Shown here: positions 22,542 to 33,419 of the stretch, in pieces
How the letters are laid out: every line of letters begins with the position of its first letter
Position numbering within the stretch: the first letter of the stretch is position 1
NCBI GenBank assembly: GCA_014058105.1
Contig: JACGCM010002285.1
Coordinates: 310,001 to 374,000 of the forward strand
Reading direction: 5' to 3'
Length of the DNA stretch: 64,000 nt
From: Kingdonia uniflora
Lineage: Eukaryota > Streptophyta > Magnoliopsida > Ranunculales > Circaeasteraceae
Notes under the pieces: model-generated
Seen by the model: the letters and a program-made list of their open reading frames with translations, nothing else
Told to the model about the DNA's origin: nothing
Databases searched by the model: none
Made by a program: the position numbers and the translations under genes

Positions 22542-22880
22542 AGTTTTGTGCACCAATGTTTTTGCCTCCAAGGAAATTATTCCACGTCTAAATAGGTATA
22601 AATTATTATTACTAATGATTCAAGTTAAAGTGTAAGAACACAAATGTCGCTATTGCTCAATTGCTTCGAATTCCTTTTGTATCGTGATATTGAATGTGAG
22701 CATAAGAAATACCAAAAAAAAGCAGAACCCCTACTTTTTATCTATTGGTTAAGCAGGTTAATGATCATCATGCGAAAACTAACTCACCTATGAACAATGT
22801 ACTTATATGAGGCTTTTTTGTTTATGCTAGTGGTGGTGATTGAGAAATTTTGAGCAAATCTTGAGCTAGGTTTTAATGTG

Positions 22881-23190
22881 CCATCCACAACAGCCTCCCT
22901 AAAAATATAGGAAATGGTGGTGATGTGTAATCCCTATTTTTATTTTTACCCCAACATACTCTTTTTTTTTAAAGAGCCAAATAACCTTTTATCTTAAAAC
23001 TTTATAAAAATATAACTAATTTCCACGTAAATAAAGTTGCTTATGTGGCTACCCAAAACTTCCCTCCCACTCCTTATTGTTGAGGAAAGAGTGTTAAAAT
23101 AGGGAGGATGACAATTTAAAGAAGTTCGTAAATGCCATTTGTTACTTTTTTACCTCCTTAAAATAAGGTTAGGGAGGTTGTTGTGGATGC
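22881..23190. mobile_element. MITE with ~22-bp inverted repeats
   Basis: Left CCATCCACAACAGCCTCCCT (22881) and right AGGGAGGTTGTTGTGGATGC (ending 23190) are inverted at about 20 of 22 bases, 310 bp apart, with AT-rich non-coding DNA between. The target duplication is not clear, so I cannot assign a superfamily; MULE, hAT and PIF remain possible. Confidence 0.6.
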
Positions 23191-23719
23191 TAACCAAAAC
23201 TTGACAGAATTTCTACAGGCTATCCAACGGTTATGTATTAATCTTTTCGATGAAAGACCTCCTTGTACGTTATCGTCGCCTAACCGACTAAAACATAAGC
23301 TCAGCTAGACTAGTAGGGCAAAGGCTAGGATTGCCTACTAGGGTAAGGCTAAATCCAAGCTAGCTAATAAATCACAGACCTATGAACTTCTAATTATGAA
23401 TGGTTCATATTAGCTCTAGGCTAAATCCTAGCTATCTAATAAATTATATCCTATTAGATTACCTTCCAATCTACTTCAAATTCATCTCTCATAATCAAGC
23501 TCATTATACCATTACCCACCTCAAATTCGGTATCTCCAATGGCTCTCGACATGACTTAAAATTCCCTTCCATATATGGTGTGCTTTCATAGTCCTATTCC
23601 CATACCACCTGGATAGTGCAAATGACCATAAGCCGGTACGGTATGGCCACACCGCCTAGGCAACTCTCCAAATGACGCATATTCAAAAAGACTAAAAGGA
23701 GTGTTTCAGATTAGGCAAT
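23191..23719. other. non-coding stretch with short degenerate repeats
   Basis: Phrases like aggctaaatcctagctatctaataaat (in parts) recur at about 23330-23370 and 23410-23450. No gene is seen. Confidence 0.4.
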
Positions 23720-23860
23720 CTTTTATATATGGATAGAACGCCAAAAAATTATCTCTCCCAAATATTTTCTTCTTCCCGACCTTTCCCCCTCCTCTTTCGA
23801 TTAATTTAATATCTCTCTCTCTCCCAAAAATTCACTCTTCACTCTCTACATCTTTTTTTT

Positions 23861-23891
<31 letters not shown>

Positions 23892-23926
23892 TTTCACTCT
23901 CTTCCCCTGATAATTCTCCTTATAAG
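23720..23926 (+). promoter_or_regulatory. promoter and 5' leader-like region without a recognised gene
   Basis: A TATA box (ttttatatatgg, 23721) is followed at about 80-190 bases by a CT-rich leader including a CT microsatellite (23863-23892), then a consensus splice donor (ATAAG/GTGAGT, GT at 23927). This is the usual look of a plant 5' UTR with a leader intron. No coding exon follows before the MITE at 25082, so the gene may be truncated or the signal fortuitous. Confidence 0.4.
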
Positions 23927-25081
23927 GTGAGTTCGTCAATCACAGTTTTGTTCTTCTTCTCCTCCTTCTTCTATCTCCAAATCTCTATAATTAGGGTTCC
24001 TCACGATCCGTTTTTTCCTCTAGTCACCAGATTACTAGTTTAAACAACTCGTCTATAGACCCCTTTGGGACCTGGGCTTTAGTCTTGGTGCATATTCCAA
24101 ACTGTTGAAGATATTGTTAAACTTCTATTTTGGAGATACTTTAAAGTAACGACTCTCACTCCCAAAACAACTAGAGACCTAAAATAAAATTCAAATTGAA
24201 AAGTGGTGTTTATTTTGCTGGTTAAAAAAAATTCAGCAATTGAAAAAATAAATTAGTAGTTGGTTTCATGTTTTGTTTTTCTTTGTTGAAAAATGATTTA
24301 ACTTAAATTTTTTAGCACTTCACATGAAGCCTTTGAAAAATGGTTATAATTTTTACAACACATATTTCCCTCTCTTTTTTTCCCAATTTTGCCCTTCCTT
24401 CTCCATCTCCAACCCCTCAAGGAAACCCTCGAAAAAATTCACAAAAAATAGCGAAATGGTACTTCTCTCTCTTTCTATCTATGTCTGTCGTGAATCTTTC
24501 ATCTTTCTTTGCATGAATCTCTTCCCTCTACTCTATAATTTTTCCCTTAATATGTCTTCAGTAATTAGGGTAATTGAAATCATGTAATCTATGAACCTCT
24601 CTTCAGTAATTAGGGTCTATGAAACCCAAATAGGGTAATTGAAATTGTCTAATCCCTAAAGAATCTCTCTTCAGTTATTAAGGTTTTTGTTAGGGTAATT
24701 ACAATGTGTAATTTGGACTGTAATCTATAAAAATCCAATGTGGGTTGATTTTCGATAATATTTTTTAGGGTTTGTATGTGATTTAGGACAATAAACGCAT
24801 TCTTGCAAAAATCCCCAACTTGCATAAATTAATTTGGGTTTGTATGTGATTTTAATGTGATTTGAAGAACCTCATCTTACATAATTCAATTTGGGTCAAA
24901 AGGGTATAATTCATGAATAAAAGTAATGTGTTTTAGGACAATAACGCAGTCCTAATTAACGTGATGAACTTTAAACTAATTTATCCATGTAATTGTTGTT
25001 TATAGATATTTTGATTTTGAACTTATTGGTTGATTTCAGGCTCCCTCACTTTATCTCATCTCTATACATTGTGAAGGTATC
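23927..25081 (+). other. intron-like AT-rich sequence
   Basis: It is T-rich and contains phrases such as gtaattagggtaattgaaat in repeated form (24550-24640). A possible acceptor (tgatttcag) stands at about 25030-25039, followed by 35 bases up to the MITE. No ORF with recognisable content. Confidence 0.35.
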
Positions 25082-25679
25082 TAGGACTGGCCTATACCAT
25101 CCCCATACCCGTCAAAGTTCATCAATACCAAACCTACCCCATTAACCCATTTATCGAATCGAAGATTCCCCATAACTGCCCCACCAAAGTTACCCAATAC
25201 CATACCCTCCCCATTTAGGAAATTTATAAAAGAAGTTAAAATTTCACATGTTCCTCATTTTTTAAATAAAACATGGAGAGCTTATGCAAACATAAAATAA
25301 AAACTTACATAATAATAGTTATGTTGTTGAAGATTAATGGGATTATAAATAAAAACCATCATCTTTTTATATCCACAGTGATGTTGTTGAAGTTTGATCA
25401 AACTTTGTCTTAGTCTTTTCGATCCACACACTTTAAAGTGGAGACCACAAATGGAGAAAGATGAGGCAAATGTCTAAAGTACCCTTAGTTTAATATAAAT
25501 GGGTCGAGTAATGGGCCCCCAAATATTAAAGGAAAATATCATACCCGCCCCATTTATAAACGAGTTTTGTTTAGTAATACCATACCCGTGCCAAACCCGG
25601 TTAGACTCATACCAAACCCACCCCATTAGGATCGAATCAAAGTTGGTCCCCATTGGGGCGGGTTAAATTGCTACCCCTA
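25082..25679. mobile_element. hAT-like MITE, relative of 15548-22533
   Basis: Left end TAGGACTGG and right end ATTGCTACCCCTA are diverged versions of the TAGGGCTGGCAAT termini. The interior has the same CCCACCCC-type subterminal motifs and the shared phrase gggttaaattgc. A shared ggtat on each side (25076-25080 and 25680-25684) may be what is left of a target duplication. No coding capacity. Confidence 0.6.
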
Positions 25680-25700
25680 GGTATTACCATAGATTGCCAT

Positions 25701-25705
25701 AGTAT
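25701..25705 (+). repeat. 5-bp target duplication, gypsy element (low side)
   Basis: agtat; its partner agtac lies at 38587-38591, one base different. Confidence 0.65.
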
Positions 25706-26153
25706 TGTAGTCTTCGGTATTCTTGGGACTGCAAAATTTGGAGAGATTGGGTTTAACTAGGTGATTGAGGAATAATGTGTTTGAGCCCTCTTGGTAGTGT
25801 ACCACGTCGGATCTAATAGTTGCCTAAGGTTTAGACTGTTATAGTAAAATTGGATATCCGGAGGAAAAGATTACTTTTGTATGACATCCTCCTTCTAATT
25901 TATAGGCTTTCCCCATCATTAGGGCACCCTGCTGTAAATAGGTGTTAATCCCTTTTGTACCCCCCCCCCCCCCCCCCGATATTCTCGGGTGTCTAGGTTT
26001 AGGATTGTCGTTTAGGAATGTCTTAACAGTCCCTCCTCTATTCTCGAGGGTTGTCACCTAAGGCAAGCCGCCTAAGCGGGTTGCTTGCTCATCATTCGTA
26101 GTGGCTCGCTAATAGTTATGCTTATCACAGCCCTGACGAACCGTGTTCCTACA
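25706..26153 (-). repeat. 3' LTR of the Tat-type element
   Basis: Aligns with 38182-38586 end to end. It is 43 bp longer, mainly from an extra segment near 25905-25945 and an 18-base C run (about 25961-25978; the partner has cccccctcccccc). Confidence 0.9.
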
Positions 26154-26172
26154 TTCGCCCCATCTCAGAGGT
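26154..26172 (-). other. polypurine tract of the Tat-type element
   Basis: On the minus strand CTCTGAGATGGGGCGAA leads directly into the 3' LTR, matching the tract in front of the LTRs at 427 and 12797. Confidence 0.75.
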
Positions 26173-26224
26173 ACTCCTTAGTTAATTTGAGGGGTAGTTG
26201 AGAGAAAATTGCACTTGACAAAAT

Positions 26225-26760
26225 TTTGTTGGATTCTCACCAAAGAAAAAATGGATTGCTTTTAACAGCCTAGTGATTCGACACTTAGAAATTTTTTATG
26301 GATTCCCATAAGAGAAAAACTAGGTCGCACTTGGCAGCCAAGTAATTCTATACTTGGAAAATTTTGATGGATTCCCTCCAGAGAAAAACTGGGCTGCTCT
26401 TGGCGGCCTAGTAATTTTGTACTTGGAAAAGTTTGATGGATTCCCACCAGAGAAAAACTGGGTCACTCTTGGCAACCTAGTAAATCTATACTTGAATTTT
26501 TTTGATGGATTCTCACCAAAGAAAAATTAGGTCGCTCTTGGCGGCCTAGTAATTCTATACTTTGAAAAGTTTGATGGATCTAGATAAAAAATAGATTGCT
26601 CTTAGCGACCTAGTAATTTTATACTTTTAAAATTTTGATGGATTCCCACCAGAGAAAAATTGGGTCACTCTTGGCGGCCTAATAATTCTATACGTAGAAA
26701 TTTTTGATGGATTCCTACCAAAGGAAAAATTGGGCCGCTCAGGGCAGCCTGGGTGACTTG
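26225..26760. repeat. tandem array, ~68-bp units x8
   Basis: Eight diverged units, recognised by gatggattcccaccagag near 26228, 26297, 26366, 26435, 26503, 26571, 26637 and 26706. The rest of each unit reads roughly aaaaactgggtcgctcttgg and cggcctagtaattctatact. It lies between the 3' LTR and the antisense ORF. Confidence 0.85.
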
Positions 26761-26879
26761 GGATCTGTGCTAATGATATTTATCTCTTGAGGTTGTACAA
26801 CTTTTGTCAACACACAACTTTCGAGGACATAATTGATATAGGTTTATTGGGGGTTGTGCACCATTATTGTACCTTGTCC

Positions 26880-27385
26880 ACACAAATTTTCAGGGCACGT
26901 GATGTGAGGAATGGGAGATGACGTCATTCACGGTATCTGCTGACTACTATATTGTTGATTTAGAGAAAAGAGAGAAACCTTCATTCCTCTGACTCTTCCT
27001 TTTCTTTCGATCGATTTCAGGCTAAACAGGTTAGTGGTTTACGATTTCTTTAGTATAATTGTGATCCTTGTTCCTTTGCGCATCTGCTGACTACTATATT
27101 GTGTATTTTGGTTAACATCAAAATTTCTAGGGTTGTATTGTTCATATATGTAAATCAAAATACCGCATCTTTACCTTTCGTGAAAACTTCTTAAATTCTC
27201 TGTTTGATCCAGAATGATAAAAACCTAAGCTTTTTGTATGTCGAGTCACCTAGTCAGCGGTAAGCTAGGTAGTTTGCGACCTACCCTAAAGGGAATACTT
27301 AAAAAGTACTCGGGCAAAAAAATATTGTTTTTAAATTATAAAATTATCTGAATGAGGGTAGGTACAAGTCTAAACTTGTCTTGAG
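26880..27385 (+). promoter_or_regulatory. possible promoter and leader of the antisense ORF
   Basis: The palindrome TGACGTCA (about 26919-26926), an ACGT-core bZIP/CRE-type site, lies about 460 bp before the antisense ORF's first ATG (27386). A splice-donor-like CAG/GTTAGT lies near 27029. A 21-base phrase (atctgctgactactatattgt) occurs twice, near 26936 and 27084. Function is inferred from position only. Confidence 0.35.
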
Positions 27386-29656
27386 ATGGCGAGACCAAAG
27401 AGTGTGCCATCCCATGGTCATTTGGCAAGTCGTGAGAGGTTAGCACCACAACTGATGGATAAGCTTAGGCATTAGGCCGCTAAGTTATATTTCTAGAGTA
27501 CTACAACCTGGTCTGAGGAGTCGTCTCGTGATAATATAATAAATGAGGCCCACTAAGCCGATACTTGTTATAGTAGAAATGACGACCCCATTGATGAACC
27601 AAATTATGTGCCTTTTCAGGAAAGTATCTCGAGTGAGTAGTAGAAGCTCGAGTACATCTATAAGTGTGCCATCCGAGGGTCGCTTATATGCGTGATAGAG
27701 ATTAGCGAATCGGTTGGTAGCGACTCAAGTGTTGAGTTTTTGGGGATGAACCAAATAGATTTCACAGGGGTAAATGACCTGGACCATACGTCTAGCGTTG
27801 TGGATAATGAGATATCGCATCGTAGCCATCTTATTGACATTGTGTCTGACGATGCAACAATATCGAGTTCATTTGAGTGGCCTACACCCGAACGAGTGAG
27901 AGGCAAAGTGGCTCATTCACGTTGGTATCTTTTGATGTGCCAAGAGGGGAGGAATGTGAGTTAGTGGCCAAGCCCGACCGCTTATAAATGGAAAAATATT
28001 TTCTAAATAAAGCATGACTATGGGTATATGAATGGGAACTCCTACCATTTCATGAGCCGCATAAATTCTATAAATAAGATCTTGCCTAGGGCAGAGTGTA
28101 TAACTGTGAATGATATAAAGGTGCATTATATGTTGTTCTACTATCCTAATAATACCATAAATAAAGAGGTTAAGTAGCGACTCCACCACTATCGACGATT
28201 CAGCCTTTACTGAAAGTAGTAGGTCAGAGGATGGCGAGGTGGGTCCAAGTTTAAAGAAAAAGAGGGCAAAAACAACCCTACCCTCCAGAGCACCGTTATT
28301 GGTACTGCCTTGGTAAGTGGTTCGTGTTATTAGTTGGCCCCAATATGGAGGGATATGTAGGTGTTAAATTCTTGGATCTGCCATCCTGCAGTAATTCTTG
28401 GTGTTGAAGTGCATGGGAACTGGGATCAGAATAGCCCTGGGGACTTGGGTGTTAAGTTCAATTATTTCAACCTTAGGTCGCCACCCAAGTGCACTCAGTC
28501 AACACATCTGGTGCCCTAGACTAATCATATCAGAGCCCTTAGAAATTATCTGGAACTTTTTAAAAATGCAGATCGCAAGAAAAAACGTATTTCTATGAAG
28601 AAGAACAGAGTAGACTCTGGTCCTTTAGTGATTGAGTCAAATGCTGACTCTGTTTAAAATTTTAGGGTGGATCTATAGGTCGCATCCCTTTGGTGGTAAT
28701 GAGGTAGAAGCTTTTATCTAAAACGAGATGGCTAACCGAGGGATTCCTGATCTATGTACCATAATGAGAATGAACAACGGTCAGTGTAGTGGGTTATGTT
28801 CGCCTAATGTTCCATGGTCATTCCATACCCAACGTGGTGATCATACGAAGCTGGCATCTACGGAGGTCGTCGGTGCTGATAAGCAAGTATCGAAGAAAAG
28901 GGCCCACTCAAATGGGGAACTGTCTCGTTCTGAGAGTCCAAAAATTATAGGTTTCTTTGGTCTAGATCCCATCATTCCTGGGAATCTGGAGACTGCACAA
29001 AGTACTGAGGTAGCTCTAGCAAACCCGTTCTATCACAATTGATGTGCGAACCATATGGAGTTATATCTAAAAGAGGTTCTTGCTGATATGTACTTAGTAA
29101 TATTTTATAAATTTATTCCTACCCTTTTTCAGTATGATTAATACGTTGAAGATAATATCTTATGCCCAATAGGCTATTCTATATCAAACATCAATGAAAA
29201 GTAAAAGCCTCTCTAATGATACCTAAATTGCTGAGTTAGAGAACTCACTGCGAGCCGTTAAGTCATCTGCGTCTAAGTAGAAGAAACAAGCCAAGGTTGT
29301 GGAGAATTTTGAGAACAAGGCGAAGCAGGATATGTGTGCTAAGAAGATGAAAATCTACTAGAGGAAAGTGCCAAGGTGGCCAACAAGACAGAGGTAGAGG
29401 AGGCTGGCAAGGTCGGCTAAAGATATTTGTGATGCTGAACTAGTACGAGTATGTCCCATACCTAGCGTTGTTTCTAGATGAGTTCACTAAAGTGAAGCAT
29501 CGTGTGGACCCTGCTATGGGGAGAACTTCTGCACCGTTCGACATTCTAGAAGCAACTCATGATAACCTGGCTGATGCTGAGACCCAACTCCTTCTGAATA
29601 CCCGACGGATGTGCAAGGAGAAGGTAAATGAGACCCAACGTGTAAAAGGAGAATGA
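27386..29656 (+). pseudogene. antisense extra ORF of the Tat-type element
   Basis: Running opposite to gag-pol, a long plus-strand coding remnant starts MARPKSVPSHGHLASRERL (27386) and continues through stops in largely one direction. Segments: acidic SVGSDSSVEFLGMNQIDFTG; a compact globular-looking part RWYLLMCQEGRNVS then YKWKNIF and GYMNGNSYHFMSRINSI (27920-28080); a basic patch KKKRAKT (28255); a coiled coil IAELENSLRAVKSSASKKK (in parts) near 29225-29330; and an end piece AETQLLLNTRRMCKEKVNET. The layout resembles the antisense ORFs of Retand-like elements, whose products are of unknown function. Confidence 0.6.
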
Positions 29657-29812
29657 CTGTTGTTAAGTTCTAGTGTTAGTTATTTTGCATAAACGAGTGT
29701 AACCTAAAACATTTAACTTGATATAATTATTTTGTAGCTGCCAAGGTATGGCGAGGTACTTTTGTCATTATTATTTTAACTCGTGCAGTGTCGTCTAAAC
29801 ATACTCAGTGTT

Positions 29813-30030
29813 ACCTATAAAAAGACTTGCTCTCCCCCAAGTATTACTTATACTTGGTAAATATATACAACTTGTCTACTTACAAGTTTGGGTGAGTCAC
29901 CTATAAAGAGACTTGCTCGCCCCCAAGTATTATTTATACTTGGTAAATATATACAATTTTTCAACTTACAAGTTTAGGTGGGTTGCCTATTGAAAGACTT
30001 GCTCACCGCCAAGTATTACTTATGCTTGGA
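29813..30030. repeat. tandem array, ~86-bp units x2.5
   Basis: Units start at 29813, 29898 and 29985, each with aaagacttgctc, cccaagtattacttatactt and, in the first two, ggtaaatatatacaa. It lies just after the antisense ORF. Confidence 0.85.
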
Positions 30031-30834
30031 ATATAGATTTTTTTGGGTGAATATCGCAAGGAACCCCAAAGGGTATTTTACCCTTGTATTGAATCATCTT
30101 TTTAGAAGGGGAACGGTTTGCCTGGTCAAGTCAACCGAACCAATGCTCGAGGATGATTGTACTGATTATGCGGATGTGGTTACAACTTTTAATAGGGGAT
30201 ATTTAATATTCCCTTGCTATAAAAAGGGTTATTACCTCTGGATTCCCTGCCATTTCTTCTGGATTTTTGTTATTATTATATTTTTTATGATGAATACCTG
30301 ATCTCAGTCATGGCTAGAAGAATTCAAAACACTTCTTGCGCTGCTTATTGAGAAATGGGAAACCTACTTCTTTAGATCAAATAGATTGGGTAGCGTTTGA
30401 CTGTCTCGTAATGCTCCTGATCTCGAGGTATTATTGGAATGTGATCGAGGGTAAGCGAAGATACAATGGAGTGTTTATGTTCTTTTTTGGGACTTGGTGA
30501 ACTGTCCTGTCCGACGAGCAGACAAGATAAGGGATATGGTCGTGAGTGAACTTGGGTGTTACGAAGGTGATTACTACGAGTCTAACAACCAAATCCCCAA
30601 AAAAGATTATGGTTGTCCTTAATGTAATTGAACTATTTAAAGCTGGTGTACTAGTAATTATATAAATAAAAATGTGTGGTATTGATCCTTGCTTCTTTGA
30701 TATGTCAAAATTATGCAACTGGCCCTGGCTTTTATCGGATCGTAGCCTGGCCTTTTTAGTGGCTCGTTCCTGACGAGGGTCATTAGATAGGGCTTTAACT
30801 TAGTTGTATTAAAGGTGGTAATTGGGCCTCGCCT
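30031..30834. other. non-coding part of the Tat element 3' region
   Basis: Open frames occur by chance on both strands; I see no family signature. Confidence 0.4.
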
Positions 30835-31680
30835 AATTTGAGGGTCACCATAATTGTAGCCTAGGCTTTATTGAGACATAGGCAATTGGGGACCGCCTCA
30901 TTGGGAGGAAAGGTCGCCATTATGCGAGCTTGGTCTTTATTGAGACTAAGGCAATTGGGGCTCACCTCATTGAAAGGTTGCCATTATGAGTGTCTGGTCT
31001 TTATTAAGACCAAGGCAATTAGGTCTCACCTTATTAGAGGGTCGCCATTATTGGGGACCTGGTCTTTATTGAGACCTAGACAATTGGGGTTCGTTTCATT
31101 AAAGAGTTGCCATTATTGGGGCCTGGTCTTTATTGAGACCTAAGAAATTAGGGATCACCTCATTGGAGGATTGTCATTATTGGGGCCTAGTTTTTATTGA
31201 GACCAAGGTAATTGGGGCTCACCTCATTGGAGGGTCACCATTATTTAGGCTTGGTCTTTATTGAGACCTAGGAAATTGAGGCTCACCTCATTGGAGGGTC
31301 GTCATTATTAGGGCCTGGTCTTTATTGAGGCCAAGGCAATTGGGGCTCGCCTCATTGGAGGGTCACCATTATTGGGGGCCTGCTCTTTATTGAGACCTAG
31401 GAAATTAAGGCTTGCCTCAATGGGGGGTTATTAAGACCTAGGCAATTAAAGCTTGCCTCATTGTGAGGTCGTCATTATAAGTGCCTAGTCTAGATTGAGA
31501 CAAAGGAAATTGAAGTTTGCCTCATTAGAGGGTCACCATTATGAGTGCCTAATCTTTATTGAGACTAAAGCAATTAGAGCTCTCCTCATTGGAGGGTCAC
31601 CATTATTGGGGACTGGTCTTTATTGAGACCTAGGCAATTGGGGCTCACCTCATTAGAGGGTCACCATTATCGGGGCCTAA
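30835..31680. repeat. tandem array, ~64-bp units x13
   Basis: About thirteen units built on ggcaattggggctcacctca, ttggagggtcaccattattg and gggcctggtctttattgaga. Unit spacing is 63-68 bases with one short unit near 31430. It sits directly after the integrase end. A related-looking phrase occurs upstream near 30770-30835 in degraded form. Confidence 0.9.
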
Positions 31681-31884
31681 AATGAGCACAAAAGACGAAA
31701 AAAGACTTATCATTGATTGTACTTGCAAAGGTTTACAGTGTTCCATGGCAAACTTAACATATTGCCTTCTTTGTCTTCGATATAGTAGGCATCGATTCCA
31801 GTAGCACAGTCTATGATGTAGGGGTCCTCCCAGTTTGATTATAATTTACCCTTGTTCTTGTTATGAGCCGTTGGGTACACTTTT

Positions 31885-32800
31885 TTATTTACATAATAAC
31901 CTAGGTAAAAGGCTTTTGTGCTTGACTTTCTTGTTATAGCTCTTCCTTAAAATGTCCTGATAGCAGCCTAGTTTGGCCACGGCGCCGTCTCTAGTGTTGT
32001 CGATCATATCGAGGTTCTTGGCTAGTAACCTATTATTTTCCTCAGTTTCGACCACTGCAGAACGTATAGTACGAGCAAGTATTTTCGTGAGGATGACTGC
32101 TTCTGACCCGTATATGAGCATGAATGGCGTGAATCCTGTGGATTTTTGTGGGGTCGTCCTATAAGCCCATAGTATATGGGGAAACTCCTCGACCCACCGG
32201 CCTTTGACTCATCTAAGCGTTTGTGAATGCCATCTAAAAGTCCCTTGTTGGTTGCTTCGACTTGGCCATTTCCTTGTGAGTAGCGAGGCCAACTAGGTAA
32301 CAGTTTAATTTGGCATTTATCAAAGAACTCTGCAACCTTTTTGCCGACGAACTGCGACCCATTGTCGGAGACTATCAGGTGTGGAATACCAAATCACGTG
32401 ATAAGGTTGGTCTACAAGAACATGATTATGTCTTCTTCTTTGGTCTAAGCGAGTACCGTTGCTTCAGCCCACTTGGTATAATAGTCGGTAATAACCAGTA
32501 AATACTTTCTGTTTCCACTTGTTATAGGTAAGGGGTCGACTATGTCCGTACCCCATTTAGGGAAGGCCTGCAGGCTGTTAATTGTGCTAAGATCGACCGC
32601 AGGGAGCATGCATCTCGTACGCATGAACCTGGCACTTGATAGATTTAGTGGCATGGGCATGTGCATCTTGACACATTGTGGGCCAGTAGACTCCTTGAGT
32701 TTTAGCTTGGTCGGATATCAACTGCCCTGCTGTGTGGCTTCTACCGACACCCTCATGAATTTCTTTTATGAGTTCTTGTCTATCTTCCTGTGATATGTAG
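31885..32800 (-). pseudogene. gypsy integrase
   Basis: On the minus strand: the HHCC zinc region (KEIHEGVGRSHTAGQLISDQ ... GVYWPTMCQDAHAHA, about 32790-32670); the catalytic core start FPKWGTDIVDPLPITSG and YLLVITDYYTKWAEA (32590-32450); then, after broken frames, the C-terminal part YGSEAVILTKILARTIRS and KLGCYQDILRKSYNKKVKHK (32110-31890). These match gypsy integrase (W..D.VGPLP, D.FTKW.EA, YG.EAV.P.E, YN..V). Frameshifts separate the pieces. Confidence 0.85.
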
Positions 32801-33137
32801 GTTAGCTAAGGATCTCCTATTGCTATTATGTACAACATGCCGTCTTCCTCATAGAATTTGTGTGATATATTTGTGAGCCGAATAGTCTCTTTATCGTCGA
32901 CTGGGAGGATGTCATGTCCCAGACACTTGATAAACCGGGTTCGTCAGTCGTCAAGCAGTAGAGTTATGGCCATGGATAATACTGCGATGGGCATTTGCGT
33001 TGGGTGGTCCAAAACTGTCACTTTGATTATTTAAGCTCATGAGGTTCCCGATACTCCCGCAAGGTAGGCAAGTAAGTCAGAGTGTCTGCTTTCAGAATAG
33101 TATATCTTCATAATTCAGGCGACCTATAATTTTGACA

Positions 33138-33413
33138 TCATATACTTGAGAATGTGAACGTACTCGGCCATTCGAAGGTTTGCTTGGTATGCCTCACTAT
33201 ACTGATTTGTGACGAGTTGGGAGTTAATAAATATGAAAATTTCCTCGACTCCCAATATTTTTGCATCTGGAGCCTGCCGATCGTGACCTTGTATTCTACC
33301 TCGTTATTTGTTGCTGGAAAGTTTAACTTGACAAACTGCTCGATCTTCTCGTCGTTTGGAATGATTAGTACTATACCAATTTCCGATCCTGCAACGCTTA
33401 TCGATCCGTCCAC
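33138..33413 (-). pseudogene. gypsy RNase H
   Basis: MDGSISVAGSEIGIVLIIPN and FVKLNFPATNNEVEYKVTIG match the RNase H type seen in Tat elements (DGS....GSG.G..L..P.G, and F.ATNNEAEYEALI.GL). Catalytic Asp (VDGS) and Glu (NEVEY) are present. Further motifs are lost in a frameshift after residue 55. Confidence 0.85.
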
Positions 33414-33419
33414 AATAAT

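Noticed and set aside
25961..25978. poly-C run as a G-quadruplex or regulatory site
   Set aside because: The partner LTR has a shorter, interrupted run; more likely slippage or sequencing error.
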